NCBI GenBank assembly: GCA_900466005.1
Contig: UEGQ01000012.1
Location: forward strand, 247,878 to 311,877
Direction: 5' to 3'
Source of the DNA: Hyphomicrobiales bacterium
GTDB taxonomy: Bacteria; Pseudomonadota; Alphaproteobacteria; Rhizobiales; Rhizobiaceae
DNA length: 64,000 bases
The notes under the pieces were generated by a model. It ran no database searches. It was given only the letters and a program-made list of their open reading frames with translations, and was not told the origin of the DNA. Shown piece by piece: positions 34,803-44,242 of this stretch; the first letter of the stretch is position 1; each line of letters opens with the position of its first letter. Made by a program: the position numbers and the translations under genes.

Positions 34803-35513
34803 TTGTCGAAACATGTGAACAGCAAGTGGGGCGACCTGTTTGATCAGGCCGCGCACATCATAGATCTTGCGAACTCCAAGTTCACCTTGATTGACAATTG
34901 GAGTTTCGGGGGTGGCACAGCACTGATGCTGCAGATCGATCACCGCGAGAGCTTCGATGTCGACATCTTTATCGATGATCCTCAAGTCCTGCCCTTTCTG
35001 AATCCTTGGACCCAAGGGTACACTCTCTCCCTTACACCGGATGGCTACCAGTTCGATGGAACGAGGGCATTAAAGGTGGTCTTCGAGAAAATGGGCGAGG
35101 TCGACTTCATCTGCGCCGCCGGCTTGACTGCCAGTCCGACGCGGGCAGCGAAGGTCCGCGGCCGCAATATCCAGCTTGAGACGCCCGCGGAAATCATCGC
35201 CAAGAAGATCTGCTATCGGGGCGCGTCGATGCAGCCGCGCGACATGTTCGACATAGCCTGCGTCACGATGGTCCTGGGTGTGGAATACGCCGTCAATGCC
35301 TTGTCACCGTTCAAAGAAGAATGCCGCAAAGCCTTGTTTGTCGCACGGCGTATGGACCCGCAGTTCGCGGAGGCGGTGATGACGAACCTTCTCTATCGCG
35401 ACCGCTTCTCCGACGTTCCGAGGCACGCTCAGGCGATGACGATCGAACTCCTGGAGACCGTCAGTGCGTCTTCAGACGGTATTTCCGACCCGTGCGAGTG
35501 CAGTCCGGATTGA
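34803..35513 (+). CDS. AbiEii/AbiGii-type nucleotidyltransferase
   Basis: 236-residue protein with the AbiEii nucleotidyltransferase pattern: FGGGTALMLQIDHRESFDVD (about residues 36-55), where GG.T...L and the DxD metal pair are the family core, and a downstream lysine block TPAEIIAKKICYRG. AbiEii toxins modify tRNA 3' ends or other substrates and cause growth arrest or abortive infection. The start is TTG 34803, directly after the preceding stop; GTG 34815 is an alternative. The active-site residues look intact. Confidence 0.85.
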   Translation: MSKHVNSKWGDLFDQAAHIIDLANSKFTLIDNWSFGGGTALMLQIDHRESFDVDIFIDDPQVLPFLNPWTQGYTLSLTPDGYQFDGTRALKVVFEKMGEVDFICAAGLTASPTRAAKVRGRNIQLETPAEIIAKKICYRGASMQPRDMFDIACVTMVLGVEYAVNALSPFKEECRKALFVARRMDPQFAEAVMTNLLYRDRFSDVPRHAQAMTIELLETVSASSDGISDPCECSPD

Positions 35514-35575
35514 CAAGGCCTGACGAAGGCTCCTCCGTGGAGGTCCGCAGGCCCTCTATTGTCATCGATCTGCCA

Positions 35576-35600
35576 ACGCCGGCGTTTTTGCCGCCGGCGT
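35576..35600. terminator. Inverted repeat between convergent operons
   Basis: ACGCCGGCG (35576-35584) and CGCCGGCGT (35592-35600) around a TTTTTGC loop. It lies between the AbiEii-like stop (35513) and the oligopeptide ATPase stop (35622) and could end transcription from either side. It lacks a clean T-run. Confidence 0.45.
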
Positions 35601-35621
35601 CAGCCATAGCCCATGCACGTC

Positions 35622-37214
35622 TCAGAAGGCTGCCGCCATGAGCTCCTTCGTATAGGCCTGCCGGGGCGCGTCGAAGATGGCTGCAGTTTCGCCTTCCTCG
35701 ACGATCACGCCGTTCTTCATCACGACGATATAGTCGGAGAGCGCCCGCACGACCGCGAGATCGTGGCTGATGAAGAGATAGGAGAGGCCGTGTTTCTGCT
35801 GCAGATCGCGCAGCAGTTCGATGATCTGCTTCTGCACCGACCGGTCGAGCGCAGACGTCGGCTCGTCGAGCACCAGCACTTTCGGTTTCAGCACCATGGC
35901 GCGCGCGATGGCGATGCGCTGGCGCTGGCCGCCCGAAAACTCGTGCGGATAGCGGTTGCGCGAGGCAGGATCGAGGCCGACATCCTTGAACGCCTGAATG
36001 GCGATCCGGTCGCGCTCGGCACGGCTGATCTGCGGCTCGTGGACCAGCAGGCCCTCGGTCACGATCTGGCCGGCGGTCATGCGCGGCGAGAGCGAGCCGA
36101 ACGGATCCTGGAAGACGAGCTGCATCTGGCGGCGCAGCGCACGCATCTGCTGCGGGCTTGCCTTCGAGATGTCCTGACCGTCGAAGATGACCCTGCCGTC
36201 GCTGTCGAAGAGGCGGAGCAGGGCGCGCCCGAGGGTGGACTTGCCCGACCCGGACTCGCCGACGATCCCTATCGTCTGTCCCTTGCGGAGCGTGATACTG
36301 ACGTCGCGAACGGCCTTCACTTCCAGTTTTCTTCGCCCGAGGAACCCGCCGCCGGCGGTGAACGTCACGGCGACGTTCCGGCCTTCGAGCAGCCTTGGAG
36401 AATCGGCGGGAACCGGGTCCTTGTGGCCGGTCGGCTCGGCGGCGAGCAGCATCTTCGTATAGTCATGCTGTGGGTTCGAGAAGATCGCCTCGACGGCCCC
36501 CTGTTCGACCACCTCGCCGAGCTTCATCACCGCGACGCGGTCGGCGAAGCGCCGCACGACGTTGAGATCGTGCGAGATGAAGATGATCGAGAGACCGATC
36601 CGCTCCTTCAGCTCTCGCATCAGGTCGAGGATCTGCGCCTGGATGGTGACGTCGAGTGCGGTGGTCGGTTCGTCGGCGATCAGGAGCTCCGGATCGTTGG
36701 CCAGTGCCATGGCGATCATCACGCGCTGGCGCTGGCCGCCTGAAAGCTCGTACGGGTAGGAATCGATCCGGCGTTCCGGATCGGGAATCTTGACGAGCTT
36801 CAGCAGCTCGATCGCCTTCGCCCGTGCCTCCTTCGCCGAGAGACCCTTGTGGTGGATCATCGGCTCGGCGAGCTGGTAGCCGATCTTGTAGAGCGGATCG
36901 AGCGAGGTCATCGGCTCCTGGAAGATCATGGTCACGCGCTCGCCGCGGATGTGGTTCAGCCCTTTCAGCGGCAGTCCGAGGATTTCGGCACCGTCGAGCT
37001 TCGCCGAACCGGACGCAGAGCCGTTGGCGGCGAGCAAACCCATCATCGCCATCATGGTCTGGCTCTTGCCGGAGCCGGACTCGCCGACGATCGCCAGCGT
37101 CTCGCCACGCTTGACGTCGAGACTGATGCCCTTGACCGCCTCGACCTTGCCGAGCGGCGTGTCGAACCAGACCCGCATGTCGCGTATTTGAAGCAGCATA
37201 TCTGTCTTTGTCAT
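35622..37214 (-). CDS. Oligopeptide ABC transporter double ATPase (DppD-DppF/YejF type)
   Basis: 530 residues with two intact peptide-type ATP-binding domains. Domain 1 has [16 protein letters not shown] (about residue 41), [15 protein letters not shown] and [13 protein letters not shown]. Domain 2 has [17 protein letters not shown] (about residue 315), [15 protein letters not shown] and [12 protein letters not shown]. Both keep their peptide-transporter C-terminal extensions. Fused DppDF/OppDF proteins of this length are common in rhizobia, where single genes exist in E. coli. It starts 2 bp after the stop of the OppC-like gene. Confidence 0.93.
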   Translation of the reverse strand: MTKTDMLLQIRDMRVWFDTPLGKVEAVKGISLDVKRGETLAIVGESGSGKSQTMMAMMGLLAANGSASGSAKLDGAEILGLPLKGLNHIRGERVTMIFQEPMTSLDPLYKIGYQLAEPMIHHKGLSAKEARAKAIELLKLVKIPDPERRIDSYPYELSGGQRQRVMIAMALANDPELLIADEPTTALDVTIQAQILDLMRELKERIGLSIIFISHDLNVVRRFADRVAVMKLGEVVEQGAVEAIFSNPQHDYTKMLLAAEPTGHKDPVPADSPRLLEGRNVAVTFTAGGGFLGRRKLEVKAVRDVSITLRKGQTIGIVGESGSGKSTLGRALLRLFDSDGRVIFDGQDISKASPQQMRALRRQMQLVFQDPFGSLSPRMTAGQIVTEGLLVHEPQISRAERDRIAIQAFKDVGLDPASRNRYPHEFSGGQRQRIAIARAMVLKPKVLVLDEPTSALDRSVQKQIIELLRDLQQKHGLSYLFISHDLAVVRALSDYIVVMKNGVIVEEGETAAIFDAPRQAYTKELMAAAF

Positions 37215-37216
37215 CG

Positions 37217-38365
37217 TCAGCGGTCCTTGGGATCAAGCGCGTCGCGCAGGCCGTCGCCGACGAAATTGAGCGCGAACAGCGTGCTTACGAAGAAGATCGC
37301 GGGGAAGATCAGCAACCATGATGCGGATTGCATGCTGGCGGTGCCTTCGGCGATCAGCGTGCCCCACGAGGTCATCGGCTCCTGCACCCCGAGCCCGAGG
37401 AAGGAGAGGAAGCTCTCGAGCAGGATCACCTTGGGCACGAGCACCGTGACGAAGACGACCACGGGGCCGATCGTGTTCGGGATGACGTGACGGCGGATGA
37501 TCTGCCAGTTGGATAGTCCCATGGCGCGGGCGGCCTCGACGAACTCGCGCCGCTTGAGCGACAAGGTCTGGCCCCGCACGATGCGGGCCATGTCCAGCCA
37601 CTCGATGGCGCCGATCGCTGCGAAGATCAGCACGAAGTGGCGACCGAAGAACACCACCAGCATGATCACGAAGAACATGAACGGCAACGAGTAGAGGATC
37701 TCGACGAACCGCATCATGACGTTGTCTATGCGTCCGCCGATGAAGCCCGAGGTCGCGCCGTAGGTGACGCCGATGATCAGCGACACGAAGGTCGCAAGCA
37801 GGCCGACGACGATCGAGACCTGACCGCCCAGCATCACGCGGGGCAGGAGGTCGCGGCCGTTGCGGTCGGTCCCGAAAGGGAAATACTGCCCGTTGACCCT
37901 GCCGGTAACGACGAGCGTCTTGCCGTCGTTCTGCGTCTCCTGGAGAGCGGCACCGTCGAATTCGTCCGGGCGGTCCAGATAGCGCAGGACGCGCTCGTCG
38001 ATCGGCTTGTCGGACGAGATCGTGGCGGTGTAGGCGGAGCCCGAGACGTCGAAGGCGTTCAGGCTGACGCGGGCGCGCTCGACGGCTTTCGTCATGACCT
38101 CTTGCAGCGTCGCCTCGTGCGGGTACGGCGAGAGCGAGGGCGGCACGGCGACATAGCTCGTGAAAACCGCGTCGTAGCGATGCGGCCAGAAGATCGGCCC
38201 GCCGAAGCTGAAGACGACGATCAGCAGCAGATAGCCGAGCGAGAGCATGGCGGCCGTGTTCCGGCGGAAGCGGATGCGGGCCAGCGTCCAGAGGCTGAGG
38301 CCCTCCCGGGCGTCCGTCTCGAGGGGGACTGCGCCGGGTCCGGTTTGGATTTGTGGTTCACTCAT
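37217..38365 (-). CDS. oppC: Oligopeptide ABC transporter permease (OppC type)
   Basis: 382-residue permease. After one N-terminal membrane helix (about residues 40-60) comes an unusually long periplasmic segment of about 100 residues (SYVAVPPSLSPYPHEATLQE onward), then five helices with the coupling loop REFVEAARAMGLSNWQIIRRH. OppC and YejE-type proteins carry such insertions. It is the second channel subunit, and its start overlaps the OppB stop by 8 bp. Confidence 0.92.
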   Translation of the reverse strand: MSEPQIQTGPGAVPLETDAREGLSLWTLARIRFRRNTAAMLSLGYLLLIVVFSFGGPIFWPHRYDAVFTSYVAVPPSLSPYPHEATLQEVMTKAVERARVSLNAFDVSGSAYTATISSDKPIDERVLRYLDRPDEFDGAALQETQNDGKTLVVTGRVNGQYFPFGTDRNGRDLLPRVMLGGQVSIVVGLLATFVSLIIGVTYGATSGFIGGRIDNVMMRFVEILYSLPFMFFVIMLVVFFGRHFVLIFAAIGAIEWLDMARIVRGQTLSLKRREFVEAARAMGLSNWQIIRRHVIPNTIGPVVVFVTVLVPKVILLESFLSFLGLGVQEPMTSWGTLIAEGTASMQSASWLLIFPAIFFVSTLFALNFVGDGLRDALDPKDR

Positions 38366-39281
38366 AGCGGACCCTCGGATCTAGCAGCGCGTAGAGGATG
38401 TCGACGATCAGGTTGAAGACCACGATGAAGACGGAGATGAGGACGACCGTTCCCATGACCAGCGTGTAGTCGCGGTTGAGAGCGCCGAGGACGAAATAGC
38501 GTCCGACGCCCGGCAACGAGAACACCGTCTCGACCACGACGGAACCGGTCAGGACGGCTGCGGCGGTGGGGCCGAAATAGGAGATGACCGGCATCAGCGC
38601 GCCGCGCAGTGCATGCACGACGATGATGCTGCGCTGGGGAAGACCATAGGCGCGCACCGTGCGGATGTGGTCGGCCCGCAGCATCTCGATCATCGACCCG
38701 CGGGTCAGGCGCGCGAAGATCCCGACCTGCGGCAAGGCGAGCGCGATGACCGGCAGGACAAGATTGTTGAATCCGCCGTCTCCCCAGCCGCCTGCCGGCG
38801 TCATGCGCAGGATGACGGCGAAGACCAGCGAAAGAATGGGCGCGACGACGAAGCTCGGCACGGTAATGCCGATATTGGCAAAGCTCATGACGAGATGATC
38901 GAACGCCGAATTCTGCCGGATTGCGGCAAAGCTTCCGAGGATGATGCCGCCCGTGACACCGACGGCGAGCGCCCAGGAGCCGAGGATCAGCGAGTATGGC
39001 AGGCTCTTGGCGATCAGCTCTCCGACCGTGAAATCGCGGTAGACGAAGCTCGGTCCGAGGTCTCCGTGGAGAAGGTTGCCGAGGTAATGGAGGTACTGCA
39101 CCGGCAAGGGCTGATCCAGCAGGAAGGCCTTGTTCAGATTGGCGAGGACCTGCGGCTCGAGCGGCCGCTCCAGGTTGAACGGGCCGCCGGGCGCCAGCCG
39201 CATCATGAAGAAGGAAAGGGTGATCACGGTAAAGATCGTGGGTATCGACGACACCAGTCGTCGCAGGATGAATGACAGCAT
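38358..39281 (-). CDS. oppB: Oligopeptide ABC transporter permease (OppB type)
   Basis: 307-residue permease with six membrane segments. The N-terminal MLSFILRRLVSSIPTIFTVI and the GGPFNLERPLEPQVLANLNK block are characteristic of OppB, and the coupling loop HIRTVRAYGLPQRSIIVVHAL is present. ATG 39281 follows GGAGAG; the 21-residue upstream extension is not conserved. A hairpin separates it from the binding-protein gene upstream. Confidence 0.93.
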   Translation of the reverse strand: MLSFILRRLVSSIPTIFTVITLSFFMMRLAPGGPFNLERPLEPQVLANLNKAFLLDQPLPVQYLHYLGNLLHGDLGPSFVYRDFTVGELIAKSLPYSLILGSWALAVGVTGGIILGSFAAIRQNSAFDHLVMSFANIGITVPSFVVAPILSLVFAVILRMTPAGGWGDGGFNNLVLPVIALALPQVGIFARLTRGSMIEMLRADHIRTVRAYGLPQRSIIVVHALRGALMPVISYFGPTAAAVLTGSVVVETVFSLPGVGRYFVLGALNRDYTLVMGTVVLISVFIVVFNLIVDILYALLDPRVRYE

Positions 39282-39315
39282 TGCTCTCTCCTGAAATCCG
39301 GAAACAGCAGGACAA

Positions 39316-39334
39316 GCCGGAGGGTTCCTCCGGC
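39316..39334 (-). other. Intercistronic hairpin after the oppA gene
   Basis: GCCGGAGG (39316-39323), GTT, CCTCCGGC (39327-39334): a perfect 8-bp stem with a 3-base loop between the oppA stop (39400) and the oppB start (39281). Such structures commonly protect the binding-protein message and lower downstream expression. Confidence 0.75.
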
Positions 39335-39399
39335 CTACGCGCAAAAACGCGAAGAGGCGGAAGCCGGTCGTCCCGGATTCCGCCTGTCCTGCATGTGCT

Positions 39400-40998
39400 T
39401 TATTCGATGGAGAGGAACTTGGTCAGGTGCTCGTTGACGGCGTTCATCTCGAAGCCCTTGACCTTGCGGGAAACGAGCCAGGTCGAGGCGTGGACCATCA
39501 ACGGGGCATTGCCCTGTTCGTCCATGGCGATCTGCTCGGCGTCATGGAGGATCTGCATACGCTTGGCCGGATCGCGTTCCGCGTAGGAGGACTTCATCAG
39601 CTCGTCATACTTCGCATTGGCCCAGTGGCCGTAGTTGAAGCTCGTGTTGGAGGAGACGAGAAGATTGAGGAAGTTCTCCGGATCGGCGTAGTCGGCCGAC
39701 CAGCCGGCGCGCGCCACATCGAATGCGCCGCCTTCCTGCAGGTAGGCATAGTGCGATTTCACGTCGAGGTTCTGGAGCGTGACTTCCGCACCGACGGCCT
39801 TCCACATGTCGGCGACGGCGGTCGCCACCTTCTTGTGGTTTTCATTGGTGTTGTAACGGATGTCGATCTTGAGCGGCTTGCCGCCCTCGCCGTAACCGGC
39901 CTCCTTCAGCAATTCCTTTGCCTTGTCTTCGCGGTCGAGCTGATCGAGCGAAGCCCACTCGGGTGCGGCCGGGGTATAGCCTTCCATGCCCGGCGGAACG
40001 AAGGAATAGCCCGGGAGCTGGGCGCCGGAGAAGATCTTCTCGGCAAGGAAGTCGCGATCGACTGCCATCGACAGTGCCTGTCTTACCTTCACGTCGCTGA
40101 AGGGCTCGTGACGGGTGTCGAAGACGTAATAATAGGTGCCGAGGTCGGTGCCGGCGAGAACCTGGTCCTTGCCGAGCTTCTCTTCGAGGAAGGCCTTCTG
40201 GTCCGTCTGGAAGTTGTAGACGACGTCGAGCTCGCCTGCCTCGAACATGCGCTCGGTGGCGGACTGGTCTTCGGAGGGGTTGTAGATCACCTTGTCGATC
40301 TTGACGTTGGCCGCATCCCAGTACTTGTCGTTCTTGACGGCGGTGATGTGGTCGTTCGGAACGTTCTCCGTCAGGCAGTAGGCGCCGTTGCAGACCATGT
40401 TGCCGGCTTTCGTCCATTCCGCGCCGAACTTCTGAACAACGGCGGCGTTGACCGGCAGAGCCGCGTAGTGCGAGGCGAGCTGCAGGAAGTAGGGCGTCGG
40501 GCGCTCCAGGGTCACTTCCAGCGTCTTGGCATCGACGGCCTTCACGCCCAGCGTGTCGACGGCAGCCTTGCCGGTGTTGATGGCCTCGGCGTTCTTCACC
40601 GGATAGAGAATATTGGCGTATTCGGCCGCTTCCTTCGGGTCTTCCATGCGGCGCCAGGCGAAGACGAAATCGTCGGCGGTCACCGGATCGCCGTTCGACC
40701 ACTTGGCATCCTCGCGGAGCTTGAAGGTGTAGACGGTGCCGTCATCCGAAATCGTCCAGCTCTCGGCGACGCCCGGAATGACTTCGCCCTTCGGATTGTA
40801 GATCGTCAGGCCTTCGAACATATCGCGGACGACAAAGCCTTCGATGTCGATGGAAATATGCGCCTGGTCGAGCGTCTGAGGTTCGCCGCCATTGCCGCGT
40901 CGGATGACCGTCTCGGCGGAAGCGAGGCTGGCGGTCATGGCAAGCAGCGTGCTGGAAAGCAGAACTGCCTTGAGGGTACGCCTGATTGAAGCGTTCAT
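39400..40998 (-). CDS. oppA: Oligopeptide ABC transporter periplasmic binding protein (OppA/MppA type)
   Basis: 532 residues with a signal peptide (LKAVLLSSTLLAMTASLASA). The mature protein is a family 5 solute-binding protein: RRGNGGEPQTLDQAHISIDIEG, AESWTISDDGTVYTFKLRED, NDPKRAMQ-type end blocks and KWSNGDPVTADDFVFAWRR. The pattern is closest to OppA/MppA, which bind di- to pentapeptides or murein tripeptide. The start at 40998 is preceded by AGGGG. A hairpin in its leader and another after its stop suggest regulated stoichiometry. Confidence 0.92.
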   Translation of the reverse strand: MNASIRRTLKAVLLSSTLLAMTASLASAETVIRRGNGGEPQTLDQAHISIDIEGFVVRDMFEGLTIYNPKGEVIPGVAESWTISDDGTVYTFKLREDAKWSNGDPVTADDFVFAWRRMEDPKEAAEYANILYPVKNAEAINTGKAAVDTLGVKAVDAKTLEVTLERPTPYFLQLASHYAALPVNAAVVQKFGAEWTKAGNMVCNGAYCLTENVPNDHITAVKNDKYWDAANVKIDKVIYNPSEDQSATERMFEAGELDVVYNFQTDQKAFLEEKLGKDQVLAGTDLGTYYYVFDTRHEPFSDVKVRQALSMAVDRDFLAEKIFSGAQLPGYSFVPPGMEGYTPAAPEWASLDQLDREDKAKELLKEAGYGEGGKPLKIDIRYNTNENHKKVATAVADMWKAVGAEVTLQNLDVKSHYAYLQEGGAFDVARAGWSADYADPENFLNLLVSSNTSFNYGHWANAKYDELMKSSYAERDPAKRMQILHDAEQIAMDEQGNAPLMVHASTWLVSRKVKGFEMNAVNEHLTKFLSIE

Positions 40999-41492
40999 TG
41001 TTGTATCCCCTATTGTCTTGTCAGTTGATCCGCCCTGAGGAGCCGTTTTCCTCAGGGTTTTCATGTTCCTAAATGCTTGAATAAGCTGGCTTCCTTTGGG
41101 GAGAAACAGCTAATACTTGCACGTGCGCTGACGCTACGACTTGAGTTCTGACAAAGCAAGAGGGGGTTGCGGGAGAGTCTTTGGCCCGGTCCGCACTTGT
41201 CCACAGTTGCCGATGACCTCGGGCTTGGCGGGTGGCCATATCTGCTGACGCAAGGGGAAGGGAAGTATGGGAAGCGGTGAGGCCGAATGCCGCAGGAGCC
41301 GTGCGGCGGGGAGGCTGTTCCCGATGCGGAGCGGCAAGGAGGCGAAGAAGGTCGCTCTGCCGATTCCCGCGGGACTTTCAAAAAACTTCCCGGCCGCGGG
41401 CTTTTGAAGGCCATGGCCGGGTTTTCGTCGTCTGCCGGGAAAGGATCATCCTGCCGGCTTCTTTGGTTGGCCCGTCGCCGGGCCTCTTTGCC
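40999..41492. other. Long leader/intergenic region upstream of oppA
   Basis: About 490 bp between the oppA start and the DUF1127 gene with no supportable gene. It holds the hairpin at 41033-41061 and must hold the opp promoter. The part around 41330-41480 has several GC-rich inverted segments but no definite terminator. Confidence 0.45.
41033..41061. other. Hairpin in the oppA 5' leader
   Basis: CCCTGAGGA (41033-41041), a 7-base loop, TCCTCAGGG (41049-41057), followed on the plus strand by TTTT (41058-41061). It is a perfect 9-bp stem 35 bp upstream of the oppA start. In oppA's direction the T-run becomes an A-run before the stem, so it may be a leader regulatory hairpin or a terminator for antisense transcription. 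Confidence 0.55.
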
Positions 41493-41630
41493 TCAGCGGC
41501 CGAAAACGGCCTGGCGGATCTGCGACCGCGAGACGCCGATGTCCTTCAGGGACGCGTCGTCGAGACGGGAGAGTTCGCGATAGGCCTTGCGGAGGCGGAA
41601 GTATTCGGTGATTGCGTTGCCGATTTTCAT
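41493..41630 (-). CDS. DUF1127 small protein
   Basis: 45-residue protein with the DUF1127 (YjiS-like) core: REYFRLRKAYRELSRL-like helix, then DASLKDIGVSRSQIRQAVFG. It is arginine-rich and ends GR. In Agrobacterium and Sinorhizobium such proteins influence phosphate and carbon metabolism and RNA turnover, but the role of this copy is unknown. The ATG lies at 41628-41630, and the gene stands alone between the opp and idonate operons. Confidence 0.85.
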   Translation of the reverse strand: MKIGNAITEYFRLRKAYRELSRLDDASLKDIGVSRSQIRQAVFGR

Positions 41631-41778
41631 AGCATTTGTCCTTCGATCTGACGCCTTCTATTTAGGCGTTTGCCGAAAAAACAGGAGATCAGATTTTGCA
41701 CGGGAGGCATGCGTTGGCAGCAAAACTGCGGCCTGAATTTCGCCGTGACCGCAAAATCCAGCCGTGATCGGGACTGCT

Positions 41779-42822
41779 TCAGGGCAAGAAGGTGACCTGG
41801 ACCTTGCAGGCCCTCGTGCGGTCGCCGGCCTGTTCGAAGGCAGCGACTGCCTCTTCGAGGGGGAAGCTATGCGAGATGATCGGCCGAACATCGATCCGTC
41901 GGGCGGCGATGAGGTCGACGGCCAGCGCAAACTCACGATCGAAGCGTTGCGTCCCGACGAGCTGGAGTTCCTTTCCGACGAGCGCATTCAGGGGGAGGGT
42001 GATGTCGCCGGTCACGCCGACCTGGACGATTGTCCCGCGCGGCCGAACCGTTGCAATGGCATTGCGGAGCGCGGTCTCGGCGGCAGAGCATTCGAAGGCG
42101 ACGTCGAAATACCCCTTGTCCCTTTCGTAGGCCGCCAGTCCGTCGAGTTTTTTCCCGACGTTGATCGTCTGTGTCGCTCCCATGGCAATCGCGCGGTCGA
42201 GCGCGGCATCGGCAAGGTCGGTCGCGATGATCTCGGTGGCCCCCGCATAGCGCGCGGCAGCGACGGCGAGAGCGCCGATCGGACCGGCGCCCGTCACCAG
42301 CACGCGCTTGTCCGCGAGGCCGCCGGCGCGGGCTGCCGCATGGAGGCAGACGGCGAGTGGCTCGGCGCAGGCTGCCTCGCCCGCGCCGACGAGGGTGCCC
42401 GCCGGCAGGCACTGGAACGCCGGCACCGTGAGCCAGTCGCGGAACATGCCCTGCGCATGCGGAAGGCGCATTGCGCTGCCCATGAACTGCATGTCGAGGC
42501 AGTGGATCGGAAGCCCCTCCCGGCAGAAGCGGCAGGTGCCGCAGGGCCGGCTCGGATTGACCGCCACGAGATCGCCGACCGAAAGGCCGGTGACCCCGGC
42601 GCCGAGGGCGGCGACATGGCCGGAGGCCTCATGGCCGGGAATGATCGGCTCGCGCACCCTGACGGGGCCGAAGCCGCCATCCTGATAGTAGTGGAGGTCC
42701 GAGCCGCAGATGCCGCCTGCCGCCATCTTCAGGAGGACCTCGCCGGGCCCGGGCGGCACAACCGGCGCATCCTCGACCCTGAGATCACGGCGGCCGTAGA
42801 GGCGAGCGAAGCGCGTCTGCAT
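41779..42822 (-). CDS. idnD: L-idonate 5-dehydrogenase (zinc-dependent alcohol dehydrogenase)
   Basis: 347-residue medium-chain dehydrogenase. The catalytic zinc ligands lie in GGICGSDLHYYQDGG and GHEASGHV; the structural zinc site is the four cysteines of CGTCRFCREGLPIHC (about residues 95-110). The NAD(P) fold has GAGPIGALAVAAARYAG. The pattern HYYQDGGFGPVRVREP resembles IdnD, which oxidises L-idonate to 5-ketogluconate. The gene follows the TRAP permease gene by 10 bp, so the substrate is probably imported by that transporter. Sorbitol or threonine dehydrogenase activities are alternatives. Confidence 0.85.
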   Translation of the reverse strand: MQTRFARLYGRRDLRVEDAPVVPPGPGEVLLKMAAGGICGSDLHYYQDGGFGPVRVREPIIPGHEASGHVAALGAGVTGLSVGDLVAVNPSRPCGTCRFCREGLPIHCLDMQFMGSAMRLPHAQGMFRDWLTVPAFQCLPAGTLVGAGEAACAEPLAVCLHAAARAGGLADKRVLVTGAGPIGALAVAAARYAGATEIIATDLADAALDRAIAMGATQTINVGKKLDGLAAYERDKGYFDVAFECSAAETALRNAIATVRPRGTIVQVGVTGDITLPLNALVGKELQLVGTQRFDREFALAVDLIAARRIDVRPIISHSFPLEEAVAAFEQAGDRTRACKVQVTFLP

Positions 42823-42832
42823 CCTGGCACCT

Positions 42833-44239
42833 CTACCGCAGCAGGCCGAGTTCGGTCGGCAGCCAGAGCGTGATCGCCGGGATGAAGGTGATCAGCAACA
42901 GGGCGATGAACAGCGGGATCGTCCACGGTAGGATCGCCATCGAGGTGCGCTCCACCGACAGCTTCGATATCCGTGAGAGCACGAAGAGCACCATGCCGAC
43001 TGGTGGCGTCAGGAGACCGATCATCAGGTTCAGCGTGAAGATCAGGCCCATATGGACCGGATCAATGCCGTAGCGAGCCGCAATCGGCATCAGGATCGGC
43101 ACCAGGATACTGATCGCCGCGATGGTGTCGAGGAACGCACCGACGATCAGCAGCAGGACGTTGACGATGATCAGGAAGGTCCACCAGTTGTCCGTCAACG
43201 AGAACATGAAGTCGGAGAAGAGCTGTGCCGCCTGGCTGACGGTCAACAACCAGGCGAAGATCGACGCCGTCGTGACGATGAAGAGCACCGAGGCGGTGGT
43301 CTCGATCGTGTCGAAGCTCGCCTTCGCCAGCGTGCGCAGGGTCATGGTGCGATAGCGCACAAGCCCGAGGAAGAGCGACCAGATGACCGCGGCGACTGCG
43401 GCCTCGGTCGGGGTGAACCAACCCATGGTCATGCCGCCGATCAGCAGCACCGGCGTCATCAGGGCCATGACCGCGTGGAAATCGAAATACCAGTCGAGCG
43501 CGATGAGCGCGGCAAGCGCGATGAAGACGGCGATGTTGATCGACAGGCCGGCAAGAATGAGCAGGTAGACTGCGGCCGGGAAGCAGAAGACGATGGCGAC
43601 CTCGAGCGAGGCCGCCCCGAGCTGCCTCAGTTCGAACGGCGTGTCCGAGCCCCAGCCCTTGCGATGCGCGAAGATGAAGACCGTCAGCATCATCAGGCCC
43701 GCCATCACGATGCCCGGCAGGATGCCGGCCATGAACAGCGCGCCGATCGAGACGTTGGCCATCATGCCGTAGATGACGAAGGGGAGCGAGGGCGGGAAGA
43801 TCGGGCCAAGGGTCGCGGAGGCGGCCGTCACCCCGACGGCGGCTTCCACAGGATAGCCGTGGTCCTTCATCGCCTTGATTTCGATCGTGCCGATGCCGGC
43901 GGCATCCGCGAGCGCCGTTCCGGACATCCCCGAAAAGACGACCGAGCCGATGATGTTGACCTGTGCGAGGCCGCCCTTCATCCAGCCGACGAGGGAGAGC
44001 GCGAAATGGTAGATGCGGCCGGTGACGCCGGCGATGTTCATGAGGTTGCCGACGAGGATGAAGAAGGGAACGGCGATCAGCGGGAAGCTCTCGACGCCGG
44101 CGATCATCCGCTGGGCCGCGATGATGTCCGGGGCGACGCCGTAGATCAGAAGATAGAGGAGCGACGAGACGCCGAGCGAGACGGCGACGGGCGTGCCGAT
44201 GATTAGGAGGGCGAGGAAGGATCCGATGAGCAGCAGCAC
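42833..44239 (-). CDS. dctM: TRAP transporter large permease (DctM)
   Basis: 468-residue membrane protein with about twelve hydrophobic segments typical of DctM. Visible family blocks include PLIAVPFFILVGNLMNIAGVTGRIY, FSGMSGTALADAAGIGTIEI and the C-terminal NLMIGLLTPPVGMVLFV. It is the channel subunit of a tripartite, ion-driven uptake system that pairs with DctQ, whose gene ends 3 bp upstream. Confidence 0.95.
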   Translation of the reverse strand: MLLLIGSFLALLIIGTPVAVSLGVSSLLYLLIYGVAPDIIAAQRMIAGVESFPLIAVPFFILVGNLMNIAGVTGRIYHFALSLVGWMKGGLAQVNIIGSVVFSGMSGTALADAAGIGTIEIKAMKDHGYPVEAAVGVTAASATLGPIFPPSLPFVIYGMMANVSIGALFMAGILPGIVMAGLMMLTVFIFAHRKGWGSDTPFELRQLGAASLEVAIVFCFPAAVYLLILAGLSINIAVFIALAALIALDWYFDFHAVMALMTPVLLIGGMTMGWFTPTEAAVAAVIWSLFLGLVRYRTMTLRTLAKASFDTIETTASVLFIVTTASIFAWLLTVSQAAQLFSDFMFSLTDNWWTFLIIVNVLLLIVGAFLDTIAAISILVPILMPIAARYGIDPVHMGLIFTLNLMIGLLTPPVGMVLFVLSRISKLSVERTSMAILPWTIPLFIALLLITFIPAITLWLPTELGLLR

Positions 44240-44242
44240 TGG

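Noticed and set aside
39427-40989. A 520-codon plus-strand frame opposite oppA
   Set aside because: Exact antisense shadow of a clear OppA gene.
41651-41669. ACGCCT/AGGCGT stem upstream of the DUF1127 gene as a terminator
   Set aside because: Only 6 bp with no T-run in the direction of the idonate operon.
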